Below, piece by piece: positions 10,324 to 20,328 of a stretch of 64,000 nucleotides of DNA. The position numbers were made by a program, and so were the translations under genes. Source of the DNA: Oscarella lobularis (Eukaryota > Porifera > Homoscleromorpha > Homosclerophorida > Oscarellidae); NCBI RefSeq assembly GCF_947507565.1, contig NC_089179.1, forward strand, positions 1,939,747 to 2,003,746, written 5' to 3'. How positions within the stretch are numbered: position 1 is the stretch's first letter; each line of letters starts with the position of its first letter. The notes beneath the pieces are model-generated. The model had not been told where the DNA came from. It saw nothing but the letters and a program-made list of their open reading frames with translations, and did no database searches.

Positions 10324-13195
10324 TTACATAATATTGTCCGGAAACTCATCTTCACAAGTGATGGCTCGACGTGGCAAATCCTCGTTTTCATCTACGTCCT
10401 CTTCACTCAGGCACGATTCTTTCCTGGCTAGATACTTTCTTATCCAACCAGCTTCCATTTTCATAATGCCTTTTAGTCCCGGATCAGAAAAATTTGAAAA
10501 ATTGCTTGAGCGACCAGCGGTGCGTCGAGGTATGCCATGACTAACTAGCGTTTTTACCATAACCTGAATATCTTTTTCTGCAGACCTTATAGTGTGCTTT
10601 GATGACTTCATCCCACTCAATGCAGAGTCAGTCTTAGCAGCTGCTTCAGATAAAAGAAATGCGATTTTTGACACAAGGTTGATGTGTTTCTTTGTCAAAT
10701 TGGAGCCACTATTTCGAACTGCATTCTTAATAATCCTAAAGCAGAACCATGTCAGACAAGGTAATATTCTATTTTCTAGTGACAAAGTACAGGTTGTAAT
10801 GCTCCACAAGCTGATCAATCGGCTTTCCGTGCCCAGGTTTACCAGACGTGCTAACCGTTCTGTGGTTAGTGTGGATGTAGGCAATGTTTTCCGTCCAGTC
10901 TGCGTCTAGGTTGGCCAGTAGATTGACAGCCTCACAAGAATAATTATACTTTCCACCCCCAAGGAGGTGAAGGAGCCAGTATCGCCACATTCGAATTATT
11001 TCTGGCCCGTTCTCGAATTGTATGGCTTCCCTCAGGTTTGAATACAAGTATCCCATGTGGAGGAATGTTCGATGATACGTGTACCCTTTGTCCTCGTCTG
11101 CCACGTCTGGGTACGCTCGATTTAGGACTACAATGGTGCTTCTAACTAACTAAGTCTTCGGCTGTTTTCTTTACCCAGTCCATAGGATCATTCTCGCTGC
11201 TTGGAGGAGATACAGTGTCTGATAAACTCTGAATATTGAAGTAGCACAGGGCAGCCGATGTGAGATGAGCATGAAATGCCTAAAATAAATTATGCAACAT
11301 ATCGTTTTACACAAATCAAGGTTTACGTGACGAAAGAATTCATCAGCTGCTTGAAAATTTTTTGCTGTCGTCGACCATTGTTCTGTTGACGCAGTTTTTC
11401 AAATGGCTAAGTGATCCTTCTTCCTCCCTCTTTGCCCCAGAGGGTTTGCAGACACAAAGAAAGACATTCCAATGTGAAATGAAAATCCCCTTCCATTAAC
11501 TTATTTTTAACATGGGAATGCAGGATAAGGATAGCAAAGTGTTACCTGGAGATTCATTTGCCCACTGTAGGCGATGAAAAGGTTCTGGCTCTGGTTGTTT
11601 GATAAACTTTGCGCCGCGAATGTTTTTGCAAGTTAATTGGTCGCCAACAAATGCCTGAAAGTTCAGTTTAGAAAAATCCTATATGACGGCTAAAGTATAC
11701 TATTGGTGTGCAATTGCTTTTCTTTAGGTCGCGTCCTGTTGTTTCCAAAATTTCAATATTTCCAGTTGTCGTTCCCTCATTAATGTCAAGATTTTCCATT
11801 GGCGTCACCACAGCTGAAGAAACAGATTTTCCAGAAGCTGGTGGAGGGCATTGAGAGTGCAAATGTCCAAGAGACGAAAAAGTTTTGCACAAGAAGCGAA
11901 TTACAAAAGAAGTAGCGTCAGAAAGAAATATTCGGTTGTCTTCCTGAGATGGTAGAATATCTTCTTCACGTAGTTTACTCCTGTCGCTAGCCTGATGTTC
12001 AAGAACATGTTTGTCTGGCAATGACAGTAGAAGATATTATGTGCCTCACTTTTTTGTGGTGAACCCAGCCTGAGGGTTTTTCAGCAGCTATAATGCTAAG
12101 CCTTGTTGTCATGTCCCACATCTGCATATTACTATCTATATTTAATTAAGAGAACAAAAAGATACGTTCTAAGATGGTCAAAAAAAGAAAGTACATCTGT
12201 TTACCTATTCTTTGATGCCCGTTCTCTTTGTTATATTCAGATTATCGTATGCAACAATAAGTTGACCTTCAGAATAATCAGTTGTTGATGCAGCTGCAAC
12301 ACCTTCAAGATAGCGCGAAGCCTGCGTGTAGGATGTAGAAATTCCTATTGCATTCAGTTTGCTCATCACCTGGACCGAGACGATGCAAATCAGACAAATG
12401 TGATACTAATCCTACCTTCTTGTTAGTTCCCCTGCTAAGCAAAGTAAGTGAAATCAGAAGTGGAAAGGCACCAACTCTTTTTCTGCGACACTTAAGGAGA
12501 ATTGAGATGATGGCAGTTGCCGCAGTCTCCACTTCACGGTACTCTTCACTTTTCCTGCTTTTTTTTGAAGAGTATCGAATAGGAGGAAGCATGAGAGCCA
12601 AAAGTAGATCAAAAATACAAGGACACTGTCGTTTTACGTCATCCTTGAAATCGTCAAAGGAAAAACGTCTGACGAACTCGCTCTTCTCCCAGTCCGCTTC
12701 GTCTTCCGTCGTAACATTATTTAGTTCAGTTACCAGGCACGCTGCAACAGACATCCAGTCAATTTCTTCTAGAGAAATAAGTACAAATTTTTTTCGCGCT
12801 AAATTTATATAACCAAACCGGGGTTCTTATGACTTCTCTCATCAGTTTTATCACGAGCAAATGAGTGCCCTTGCTCTCCGGTTTTACTGTCGTCCTTTCC
12901 TTCGGTGGTGTAACACCAACGATCATTGCGTCGAACGCGTTTTCTGCTTGGAAACGCTTCCCGAACAACTAGGCCTATCTCCCGGTCGGTAATGTCGAGG
13001 CAGCTGCCCACACCGCAATGCCCTCGAAGTTGCTGAGCGACTTCTGAGGCAGGGACGGCATCTAACGATCCTCCGTAACGATCACGGAGCCTAATCGAAA
13101 AATCTCAGAAAGGTGATTGGCCAAAAGGCAAAAACGCTCTAACCAGACAGCGCGTTCGGCTCGGTAGTCACGGTCAAGCAGGACACGCTTCGCCA
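10324..13195 (-). pseudogene. DUF6589-type transposase, multi-exon
   Basis: Reading down from ATG 13195 (MAKRVLLDRDYRAERAVW), exons can be followed to the stop at 10324. Recognisable landmarks of DUF6589 proteins are, in order: a cysteine-poor helical region (CPCIFDLLLALMLPP), VMSKLNAIGISTSY joined across a 46-nt intron, LIVAYDNLNITKRTG, GDQLTCKNIRGAKF near 11620, HMGYLYSNLREAIQF, MWRYWLLHLLGGGKYNYSCE, and GKPIDQLVEHYNL|IIKNAVRN across another short intron. DUF6589 is widespread in repetitive ORFs of cnidarians, sponges and fungi and is suspected to be an RNase H-fold transposase; that is inference. A frameshift after TEDR (about 13064), a TAG after GIKE and a TGA in the exon near 11395 suggest decay, though some may be splice errors of mine. 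Confidence 0.8.
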
Positions 13196-13366
13196 TCTTG
13201 TTAAGATAATTTAGCAGCAAAGCAAGGTGCAAATGAAATAATTTTGTTAACCCAGGGTCACGTGGATAACTAGTCAATGACGCAGACCGATGGTACCAGG
13301 CCCTTCTCCTCCCCGGGGTATCCGGGATCAGAGGAGAAGGGCCTGGGACCGAGGCTACGCGACGAC

Positions 13367-13636
13367 CACAGGTTCTTAAGATATCAAGAGAAGTTTAATA
13401 ATTAGGTTAAACGCGGTTGATATCTACAGAGTAAAATAGGCGCGTGCGGCGGGCTCCCTTCAGTCGCCGAAATTGTGCGCCACCTGCGAAGAAGTTCTCG
13501 CCCTCCCTCTCTCCCTCGCTGCTCCGGGGGTCGCAACCGCTCTCCCCGTCCTCAGGGACGTGACTCGCCGCTGGGGGGCTTGATTCGGCGTGGCTCAAAT
13601 CCATCCGACGGGATCAATGGCAGGCCTGTCGGGGGG
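13367..13636 (+). repeat. Tandem R repeat: rest of copy A and start of copy B
   Basis: 13367-13572 completes copy A after the helicase element; 13573 restarts the GGGGGGCTTGATTCGGCG sequence as copy B, nearly identical to 8037-8097. Copy B is then broken by insertions at 13637-14606 and 14656-18868 and finishes at about 18913, where CGACGACAACAGGTCCTTAAG matches copy A's tail. Confidence 0.8.
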
Positions 13637-14606
13637 AGCAGGACCCAAAAACAGGGCATGCGCACACGCTGCTAGGCAACGACGCTCTTTTCTATGCTTT
13701 ATGCCGTCGCTCCTGGAACGTTTTCTATTGTTACGGTATCAGAATCGGCTTTTAGGTTTGATTATCTTGCTTCGTGGCGATTTTTAGCTTCGGAGGCCGT
13801 TTTTCTACGAAGTTTAAGATCGCGGCCGCCCGGTCGCCTACAGAGCTCTTGCGAAAAGTTAAAGATGAGTGCATTGCTAGCATTAGGTAAGTAGAAAATA
13901 GTTTTACTGGGTCCTAATTACAAGGCTCTAACGAAACTTCGGTTTTAGATGCATTTCGAAGACTCGCTGTTTGTAAGCAGATGCTCTATCATAAGCTATC
14001 CTATTTAGCACTAGCGTCTTCCCTATTGCAGTCGAAGACGGTAGGACTCACAGAAGGACAATCGAATTTGTTTTGAGGTGTGTTCTATTTACCCCGGATC
14101 CTTGCATGTCCTCTAATATTTTACTGCTGTATATTATTCGACACAGACAATTTTTTTCGCTTCTGGAAGTGATATTCTACCGGTAGTTCGTTGCAGGTGA
14201 GAGGCGATAGAAATTAAAAAAGAAATTTGCGCCGAAACGGCACGCCTACGCGCTAAATCTTTCAGCTGACGCGCGAAATCGAATGGTTAGCCAATGGTAA
14301 CTATGAAATACACGAGAATTAGTGCACACGCTTTTGGGTAATCGCGCGTACGCCACCAATTGTCGGGTTTTCGGTTTCTCCTCCCATTATCTCAAAACAC
14401 GCCAACTTCGTTTTGCGTGGCAACCAGCTCAGAGAAAGCTTATATGTTTGTGCTTGTTCTGAGCTACACGCGAAGCTTGCCGTCTACGTCTGAGCGTTAC
14501 CCGAGACGGAAAAACATTGCAGAATGTTTTTCGATAGTTTTGTTGGCTGGCGTCAAATGTGACGTCATTTAGGATCGCGCATGCTCTGTTGTTTTTGGGT
14601 CTTGCT
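13637..14606. mobile_element. Non-coding TIR element of about 1 kb
   Basis: Left end AGCAGGACCCAAAAACA and right end, read inversely, AGCAAGACCCAAAAACA form imperfect inverted repeats extending to GCATGCGC. The flanks GTCGGGGGG (13628-13636) and GCCGGGCGG (14607-14615) match at 7 of 9 positions, a possible worn 9-bp duplication. Removing it restores copy B of the R repeat. No domain is recognisable inside; several GC-box and stem-loop words occur. Confidence 0.65.
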
Positions 14607-14659
14607 GCCGGGCGGCAGCCCCCATGCGCGCGTTAGGCCCAACCTGAGCAGCGAGCAGG

Positions 14660-15162
14660 TAGTCTGGAGGCCACACCCTTCGCTCGGGAGGAAGGGTCTG
14701 GCCAAACGCGCATGGTCCAAGTGTTGCATGCGGTACGCGCTAAACGAATTAAGTTATTAGAGACGCCCTACGTGATAGCTTCGACATCGCAAAAGCGAGA
14801 CAACTAGGGGAGAATTGGAACGTCTAGGCGATCGTACGCAGAAGCGACGAGCTCCGCAGCAGAGGAGTTCGTCGTTTTCGCGTACTACATTGCTTTCTTT
14901 CGCGTACGATCGCCACGTTTTCGCTTACGATCGCGTACGATTGGATGGCTTAAGCGTGCGATCGACCTGGATCGCTCATCGCTACTCCTATAAAAACATT
15001 CGAGGGCGATAAACGGTTAGAACAGCTAATTGGCCCCTACGTCACAGACAACTCGGCCTGTGATTGGGCCGCACTCCACAGTGCGGGGTGCAACACATCC
15101 CCTTCTCCCGATTGACCTGACCCTATGCCACGGTCACGTGCAAGGGTCAGGTGACCTGACTA
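14660..15162. mobile_element. Nested non-autonomous TAG...CTA element, 9-bp TSD
   Basis: It starts TAGTCTGGAGGCC and ends, inversely, TAGTCAGGTCACC. The exact 9-bp word GCGAGCAGG flanks it (14651-14659 and 15163-15171). Each end has an inner palindrome (ACCCTTCGCTCGG...GAAGGGTCTGG at the left; GGGTCAGG...CCTGACCC at the right). Ends, duplication length and hairpins match the helicase element's design although the sequences differ, so it looks like a different non-autonomous family of the same class. No ORF of note. Confidence 0.88.
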
Positions 15163-15468
15163 GCGAGCAGGGGGGTTGTGCACTACCGCGCGCTATCCAC
15201 GGATCGCTTCTCTCAAAAACCGACTTTTTATTGTGTATTTTGATTGTCAGACTCTTTACGCTGTTAGTTTTGTTGTAATTATGTATCGAATGCACTTCAA
15301 ACTCAGCACGGGTTCGTTTTCGCTAGATTCATCGCCACCTCGTTTGACGCTAATTCCGCTCCGAGTTCTCAAGCAGACCACCTCTTTTATTTGCTCGACA
15401 GACGCATTGTGATGTTAGGAAGCTGTATCAATTCTGAGGCGCTCACTCTAGCTGCGTTTTGCGCAGTT

Positions 15469-16114
15469 ATGGAGTCGTCTGGCTCTCCGCCGGCGCCGAG
15501 CTCGTCGGCAGGGAAGCGGACTCGAGCCCATCGGGCACTACTCCTGTTCCTCCGTTAAAATTGATTCGACGGCATACGGCGCCGTTGGCTACAGAGGCGA
15601 CGATTCCGCACCTGCCCCATCCGCCACCGCGCAGAACGCTATCCCTCCGTACAAACACGCCAAAAATACCGCTGCAGGACGTCCAGTGCACTGGGGAGTA
15701 GACGAGGATTTGCGCTTAGCCGAGGCTATTGCGCTCATTTCTCCGCAGACGTGGCCAGGTCGCACAAGCCGCCGAGAGCCTTTATGGGAAACGATAGCTG
15801 AGCAGTGCAAACCCCGAACTGGTAAGACTTTACCCTCTTGTATGCGTCGTTGATGTTTTTTCTCAACCTCTACAGCTAGTGCCTGCCTTCAGAGAGCAAG
15901 TAGAAAATTAAAGCCAGCCTACCCCACACCAGGGGCAGCCAAAGACGACCTAACAGAGAAAGCCGTGTCGACTAGGTCTGCTGCTGTTCAGACGGGAATG
16001 TGCACTCAAACGACCGGCACTCAAACTGAAGAGGAGCAGAGTGATTTGGAACAGCGCTTTCAAAGTCTCAACTTGATCGAGCAGGTGCTGCGGAGAATGA
16101 GTTTATGGCTTTAA
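15469..16114 (+). CDS. Myb/SANT-like DNA-binding protein
   Basis: ATG 15469 opens MESSGSPPAPSSSAGKRTRA but that frame stops at TAA near 15556. The domain sits in another frame: HWGVDEDLRLAEAIALISPQ, then TWPGRT and EPLWETIAEQCKPRT, which has the spacing of a Myb/SANT three-helix fold with conserved Trp residues. A GT-AG intron of about 60 nt (after CGAACTG, near 15821) joins it to ACLQRASRKLKP, then an acidic tail with TQTTGTQTEEEQ and stop TAA at 16112-16114. The link between the ATG frame and the domain frame is unresolved, either a short intron or a frameshift. In an element this size it may be the terminal-repeat binding partner. Confidence is moderate for Myb-like and low for the start. 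Confidence 0.6.
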
Positions 16115-16180
16115 AAATTAATTGCATCAATTATTAAGCTGAAGTTTCTTAACAAGTCGTTCTGCGCCGTTGCACGGAAG

Positions 16181-17607
16181 ATGGCTGTTACTTCTGATTT
16201 GAGCGGGTTTCTACCAACATGCATTCAGGGAATGCGAAATCTACACGCAGCAGACCGGAGCAACATCATTCAAGGTCTCGTGAATTGCGTCGGTCTTCCT
16301 AACGACTGTGGAGACGTGTCTCGTCTGCCTCTGAATGGCATGCCAACAGGATACATCGAGCACCAAATACAGTATTTTAATTCATCTCATCGAGCGACAG
16401 TACATCAGCTAATTCATTTATGCCACATGCAAATTTTGTTTGTTCTAGGTGCCTCCATGTCCTGCAGACTATCTGGAATGGTGTGATACAATGTACCACA
16501 ATTTTGGTGGAAGACACTGCCTTCACCATGGTCCCGGTCTGTCCTTAGACGAAAAGTTACCTGCTGCACAAATGACACCGTCGCGAGTAAGTGCTTTGTG
16601 TTATCCTTTGTCAATTATTGTACTCTGACTATACTAAGGCAAAGATTAACAACGCCTGCCCTTCAGTGTCCACAATAAACCGACATCGGGAAAACGACTT
16701 TTCAAAAAATTCTGGCGTGCAGGTTTAAATCTCAAAAAAAATTTCTAACCCATATTTGTATGGCTTTTATTGATAGGTAAAGGCAATCGAACAAGCAAAA
16801 GCTGCTCATCCACATTCACGATTTTGGATAAAAGGAGATGCCTGCGACGTTGTGCCTGGAGTCCAGGAATCAGTTGCCCACGAGTGGGAAGGCGATGTCG
16901 ATCTAAATGACGGTCAGGTTCAGAGCACAAAGGCTATATACGACACCGTCCGCCTTAAGAGCAAAGAATTACTCGGCTTAAGGAGATCCAAAGATGCAAT
17001 AGCGGATGACGCAAGCTACCTTAGGGCCAAATTTTTATATTACGTGGCAGAGATCGATGAAGGCAAGAGTGTACAGATGAGTTTGGTATACTGTAGTTTC
17101 TGTCTGTGACATAGAATGTCGGAACAAAAAAGCATTGTTAGCCAAAAAGAAGCAGGCAAGGGAGAACTTCCTCTGGAATGGACCGTAAAAGACATGCTCG
17201 CCTCTTCTGATGAAGGAAAAGAAATAGTTCATGTTCTCGATGACATTTTAAAGGTGGTGAAGAGCCCCAACGAACCACTGCAATCTCTCTCAAAGCAGTT
17301 CTCTAAGGTAAGTGCTTCTTCTCCTGCCTTAATGAAAGTCTTGGTAAGGATTTCACTGTGAAAACGGTCAAAGACATCTAGATGGCTGGTAACCTGCCAA
17401 GAGTTCATGAAGTGCCTCGACCCATCATTGCCTTTCTATTATTACACTAGCGACCAACAGAGATACATAAATGTGGATTTGCCAAATTTTGATCAGGATT
17501 CCAAAACGCTATCACGGTTGGAGAGATTGAAGGTGGCAAGAAGGGAGCACGTGGGAACGCGAACGATTGGTAGAGCGGCCATGATATCTCGGGAACTAAG
17601 TCTATAA
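16181..17607 (+). CDS. Unrecognised transposon protein with GDVDLNDG motif
   Basis: Exon 1 runs from ATG 16181 (MAVTSDLSGFLPTCIQGMRN) to 16399, exon 2 16449-16586, exon 3 from 16777, with introns of 49 and 190 nt bounded by GT and AG; exon lengths keep the frame. Exon 2 has a Cys/His-rich stretch (WCDTMYHNFGGRHCLHH). Exon 3 has FWIKGDACDVVPGVQES followed by EWEGDVDLNDGQVQ, acidic residues placed as in a nuclease core; I recall similar W-x-GDVDL-x-DG strings in repetitive cnidarian ORFs but no name. Later exons give ELPLEWTVKDMLASSDEGKE and, after another intron, WLVTCQEFMKCLDPSLPF, ending TAA 17605-17607. The exon 3-4 junction (about 17055-17115) is uncertain. It is the best transposase candidate of its element, by position only. 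Confidence 0.6.
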
Positions 17608-17707
17608 GACAGACATATCATGCCGGTCCAGTATGTCTACCACCAGTTTGAGATAAATACATGCGTATAATGAAAATTGGTCTGCGATGTAACGCTAACA
17701 AAGCCGG

Positions 17708-18753
17708 TTAATAGCTCGCCTTAGACACGACTTGGCAATCCCATTGTCCACGTTTAGAGATGAGAAATGAGGCATAAAATCCAAACCCGGAAGCCGGCCA
17801 AAAGCGGTATTTGATCCATTTTATAGACAGTGACTGACTACGGTTGTTTCTCATAGCGTTGTGAACGTACCCTGTCAACTCTCGAGCCACATAACCAATT
17901 CGGCGCCAGTGTCCGTCAATGTCGATTTCGAAGCAGATTGCATCTGCATCTTCTTCGTTGTCTGGCTCGGGAGTAAGTCGGACTGGAACGCCTCTGAAGT
18001 CATCAAGATCTTGTTGATCATTCTCTGGGGCTCGAGCATCGTCTTGTCGCCTGTCAGACTCTCGCGTGTCAGAATCGGATATTTCGTGCTCACCGTCAGT
18101 GATAGCTGCCCCATCGTTTTGAGATAGTTCGCTGTTGGTTGGATAGGCAACATCTTCAGTCACCCATGTCCAAATGACAGGTACGTGGTCGTCAAAAATT
18201 GGAGCAGGGGAGAGAAATGGGAGGGATTGTACGTTGCGCTTCTAAAATCACACCAACATGGAGATGTAGATAGATACACAAGCCAAGGTATGGCGAATAA
18301 TACCGGAATATCGCAGCTTTCAACAGGAATAATTATATCGGGCAGCATCCAGTCGTGCAGTTTAGACGAATTTATAAATGCATCCATAGGAGGATCTTCG
18401 TCTCCCTCTTCTGTCAGGAGGGCAATGCGGCACCTATGCAGTCGGACGTGCAAAACGGAAAATTATGGAATGGTGTAGTCGATTTCATCAAAAATCTGGT
18501 ACAGGACGACGTGACGGCGCTGTCTTAAGTCCATGTTCCCAGCCATTGCCTACAATGCACTATTTCAGCAAAACTAAGCGGCAAGGAGGGTGCCTCAAAA
18601 TTAGGCAGGGTTACTATGTCTATGCCAACGACAATGAACAGCACTTTGGTCGTTTTCGCTGTAAGGCCAAAACGACAGAAGCGGAAGCAAGTGGAGGAGC
18701 GAATTTCGAAGACGGTAGCCGTCATCGGCTTCAAACTCGCACGGTGCATTCAT
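17708..18753 (-). CDS. HIRAN-domain protein in the G-rich-ended transposon
   Basis: The last exon (17708-18241, acceptor TTTTAG) reads VPVIWTWVTEDVAYP, an acidic linker with DSDTRESDRRQDDA, then a HIRAN domain: PVRLTPEPDNEEDADAICFE, GHWRRIGYVARELTGYV. HIRAN domains bind damaged or single-stranded DNA ends in HLTF/Rad5-like proteins. Upstream exons on the same strand are plausible: PPMDAFINSSKLHDWMLPD (about 18400-18290) and a start at 18753 (MNAPCEFEADDGYRLRN). The junction between the 18290 exon and the last exon does not keep frame in the splice I tried. The gene runs opposite to the other two genes of the element. The HIRAN call is firm; the gene model upstream is tentative. Confidence 0.72.
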
Positions 18754-18913
18754 GTGTACAAATGCACAGAAACGACAGACAAAGAGTGTCGGTACGACTT
18801 ACAGTTTTTCGGCAAAACGACTTTTAAAAAGGGGCGTGGTACTAGCGCGCGGTAGTGCACAACCCCCCCTGAGCAGCGAGGGCCAGCGACGACAACAGGT
18901 CCTTAAGATATCA

Positions 18914-19676
18914 AAGGTTAATATAAACGCCGTCACGTGTCGTCTCAGATTAATATAAATGCTGTCACGTGTCGTCACGGATTAATATAAATGCCGTCAC
19001 GTGCCGTCACGGATTAATATAAACGCCGTCACGTGCCGTTTCTAGGTAATATGAATTGGCGCCGTCATGTGCCGTTTGTGGTTAATATAGGCGCGATCAT
19101 TTGCCGTCACAGGTTATATAAATGCCGTCACGTGACGACCCAGTTTAATCTAAACACCGTCATGTGCCGTCAATGGTTAATAAAAGGCCGTCATGTGTCG
19201 TCTTAGATTATTATAAACGCCGTCATGTGCCGTCAGTGGTTGATATAAACGCCATCACGCGTCGTCTCGGATTAATTAATATGAACGCCGTCACGTGCAG
19301 TCATAGGTTAATATAAACGCCGTCACGTGCCAAATCAGATTAATATAAACGCCGTCACGTGTCGTCTCAGATTAATATAAACGCCGTCACGTGCCGCAAC
19401 GGGTTATATAAACGCCGTCTCCTGCCGTTTCTAGGTAATATGAATGCCGTCATGTGCCGTCTCAGGTTATATAAATGACGTGGCGTGACGACTCAAAATA
19501 ATCTAAAAACCGTCATGTGCCGTCGCTTGCTAATAAAACGCCGTCACGTGCCGAATCAGATTAATATGAACGAAGTCATGTGCCGTCAGTGGTTATGAGA
19601 AACGCCGTCACGCGTAGTCTCTGATTAATTATTATGAACGCCGTCACGTGCGGTCACAGGTTAATATACCGTATTT
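18914..19676 (+). repeat. Minisatellite, about 35-bp unit with CACGTG
   Basis: About twenty degenerate copies of a unit resembling GGTTAATATAAACGCCGTCA followed by CGTGCCGTCTCA. Many copies hold the palindrome CACGTG (an E-box core) next to ATATAAA-like words. It begins at the tail of R copy B, whose sequence AGGTTAATATAAACGCC is itself the first unit, and ends abruptly where the pogo-type terminus begins. Confidence 0.93.
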
Positions 19677-19822
19677 CACCGAATAGTAGCCGCGGCTACT
19701 ATTTTTTCGGCATCTGGTTCTTGTGGCTACTATTCGAGGGCGGCTACTATTTGAGGGCGGCTACTATAGTCTTGAGTGTGCGCTTGACTGTTGTTATTTC
19801 CCGTATTCTCTGCCTCGTGTAG

Positions 19823-20184
19823 ATGGATTCCTTTACGTTTGAGTCTGCTGTTCGAGGATTACGTGGTCTATAAAAGCGTTTGGAATCCCGTCATTGATGA
19901 ACGCTTGTCAACTGAGCGAGAGTTTGGGAACAGCGAAGACCTCAATGCCGTCTGCGTTCGAAAAGGCGAAAGGATCATTGGCCATGTTCCACGAGAGTTT
20001 TCTCGTATATTTTGGCACTTTATTTCCCACAGCGGCACAATCGATGGAATGTCAGGTAATTGGAAACAGAAGACGGTCGCCTCTGCCACAAGGTGGGCTG
20101 GAAGTTCCTTGCACGTACAAAATGAAAGGCAAAATGACGGTTGTTGATAAAGCTAGAAGAATCATCGGAGACCTCCTGAGTTAG
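19823..20184 (+). pseudogene. HIRAN-domain pseudogene (MDSFTFESAVRG family)
   Basis: ATG 19823 opens MDSFTFESAVRG, then one frame over comes YKSVWNPVIDERLSTEREFG and VRKGERIIGHVPREFSRIF, a complete HIRAN signature with the G-H-V-P-R box. A second frameshift near 20050 leads to PLPQGGLEVPCTYKMKGKM and the stop at 20184. Small single-HIRAN proteins starting this way are, from memory, abundant in sponge and cnidarian genomes. Two indels make this copy non-functional. It lies inside the pogo-type element, between terminus and transposase, and differs clearly in sequence from the HIRAN gene at 17.7-18.2 kb. Confidence 0.75.
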
Positions 20185-20328
20185 ACAAATTCAAATGAAT
20201 ACAGTGCTGTACTGAAAATCATTACACAAAAGACGCTCAAGAAAGGGTTCACGCTTAGGACTTGTCCCTTGGAATCTGACTCATATTATCTTTACGAAAT
20301 CGACCTTCAAGCGAGACTAGGAGTCGTT

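Larger units (their letters stand above)
8154..13357. mobile_element. Helicase-DUF6589 DNA transposon (TAG...CTA ends, 9-bp TSD)
   Basis: The left end reads TAGCCTCGGTTCCAGGCCC and the right end is its near-perfect inverse. Both are flanked by CGCGACGAC (8145-8153 and 13358-13366), an exact 9-bp duplication. Each end carries an internal palindrome: CCAGGCCCTTCTCC faces GGAGAAGGGCCTGG across a short loop, so a single strand would fold into a hairpin. The TIR extends about 110 bp, to the ATAACTAGTCAATGACGCAG block. Inside are a RecQ-family helicase (plus strand) and a multi-exon DUF6589-type protein (minus strand) ending 21 bp apart, tail to tail. From memory, helicase-bearing Academ elements (AcademH) are the closest described class, but I cannot confirm membership. 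Confidence 0.92.
14656..18868. mobile_element. Unclassified DNA transposon with Myb-like, unknown and HIRAN genes
   Basis: The terminal sequence AGGGGGG-TTGTGCACTACCGCGCGCTA (left, interrupted by a nested element at 14660-15171) reappears inverted at the right end with one extra G, giving TIRs of about 28 bp. The 12-bp word CTGAGCAGCGAG lies on both sides (14644-14655 and 18869-18880), and copy A of the R repeat shows the uninterrupted site. Because of the C/G runs the duplication could be 10-13 bp. The element carries three genes: a Myb/SANT-like gene and a gene with a GDVDLNDG motif on the plus strand, and a HIRAN gene on the minus strand. I know no superfamily with this combination of ends, duplication length and genes. 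Confidence 0.8.

Noticed and set aside
13059-13075. Possible intron to rescue the frameshift after TEDR in the DUF6589 gene
   Set aside because: No GT donor and AG acceptor of workable spacing there; a one-base indel is simpler.
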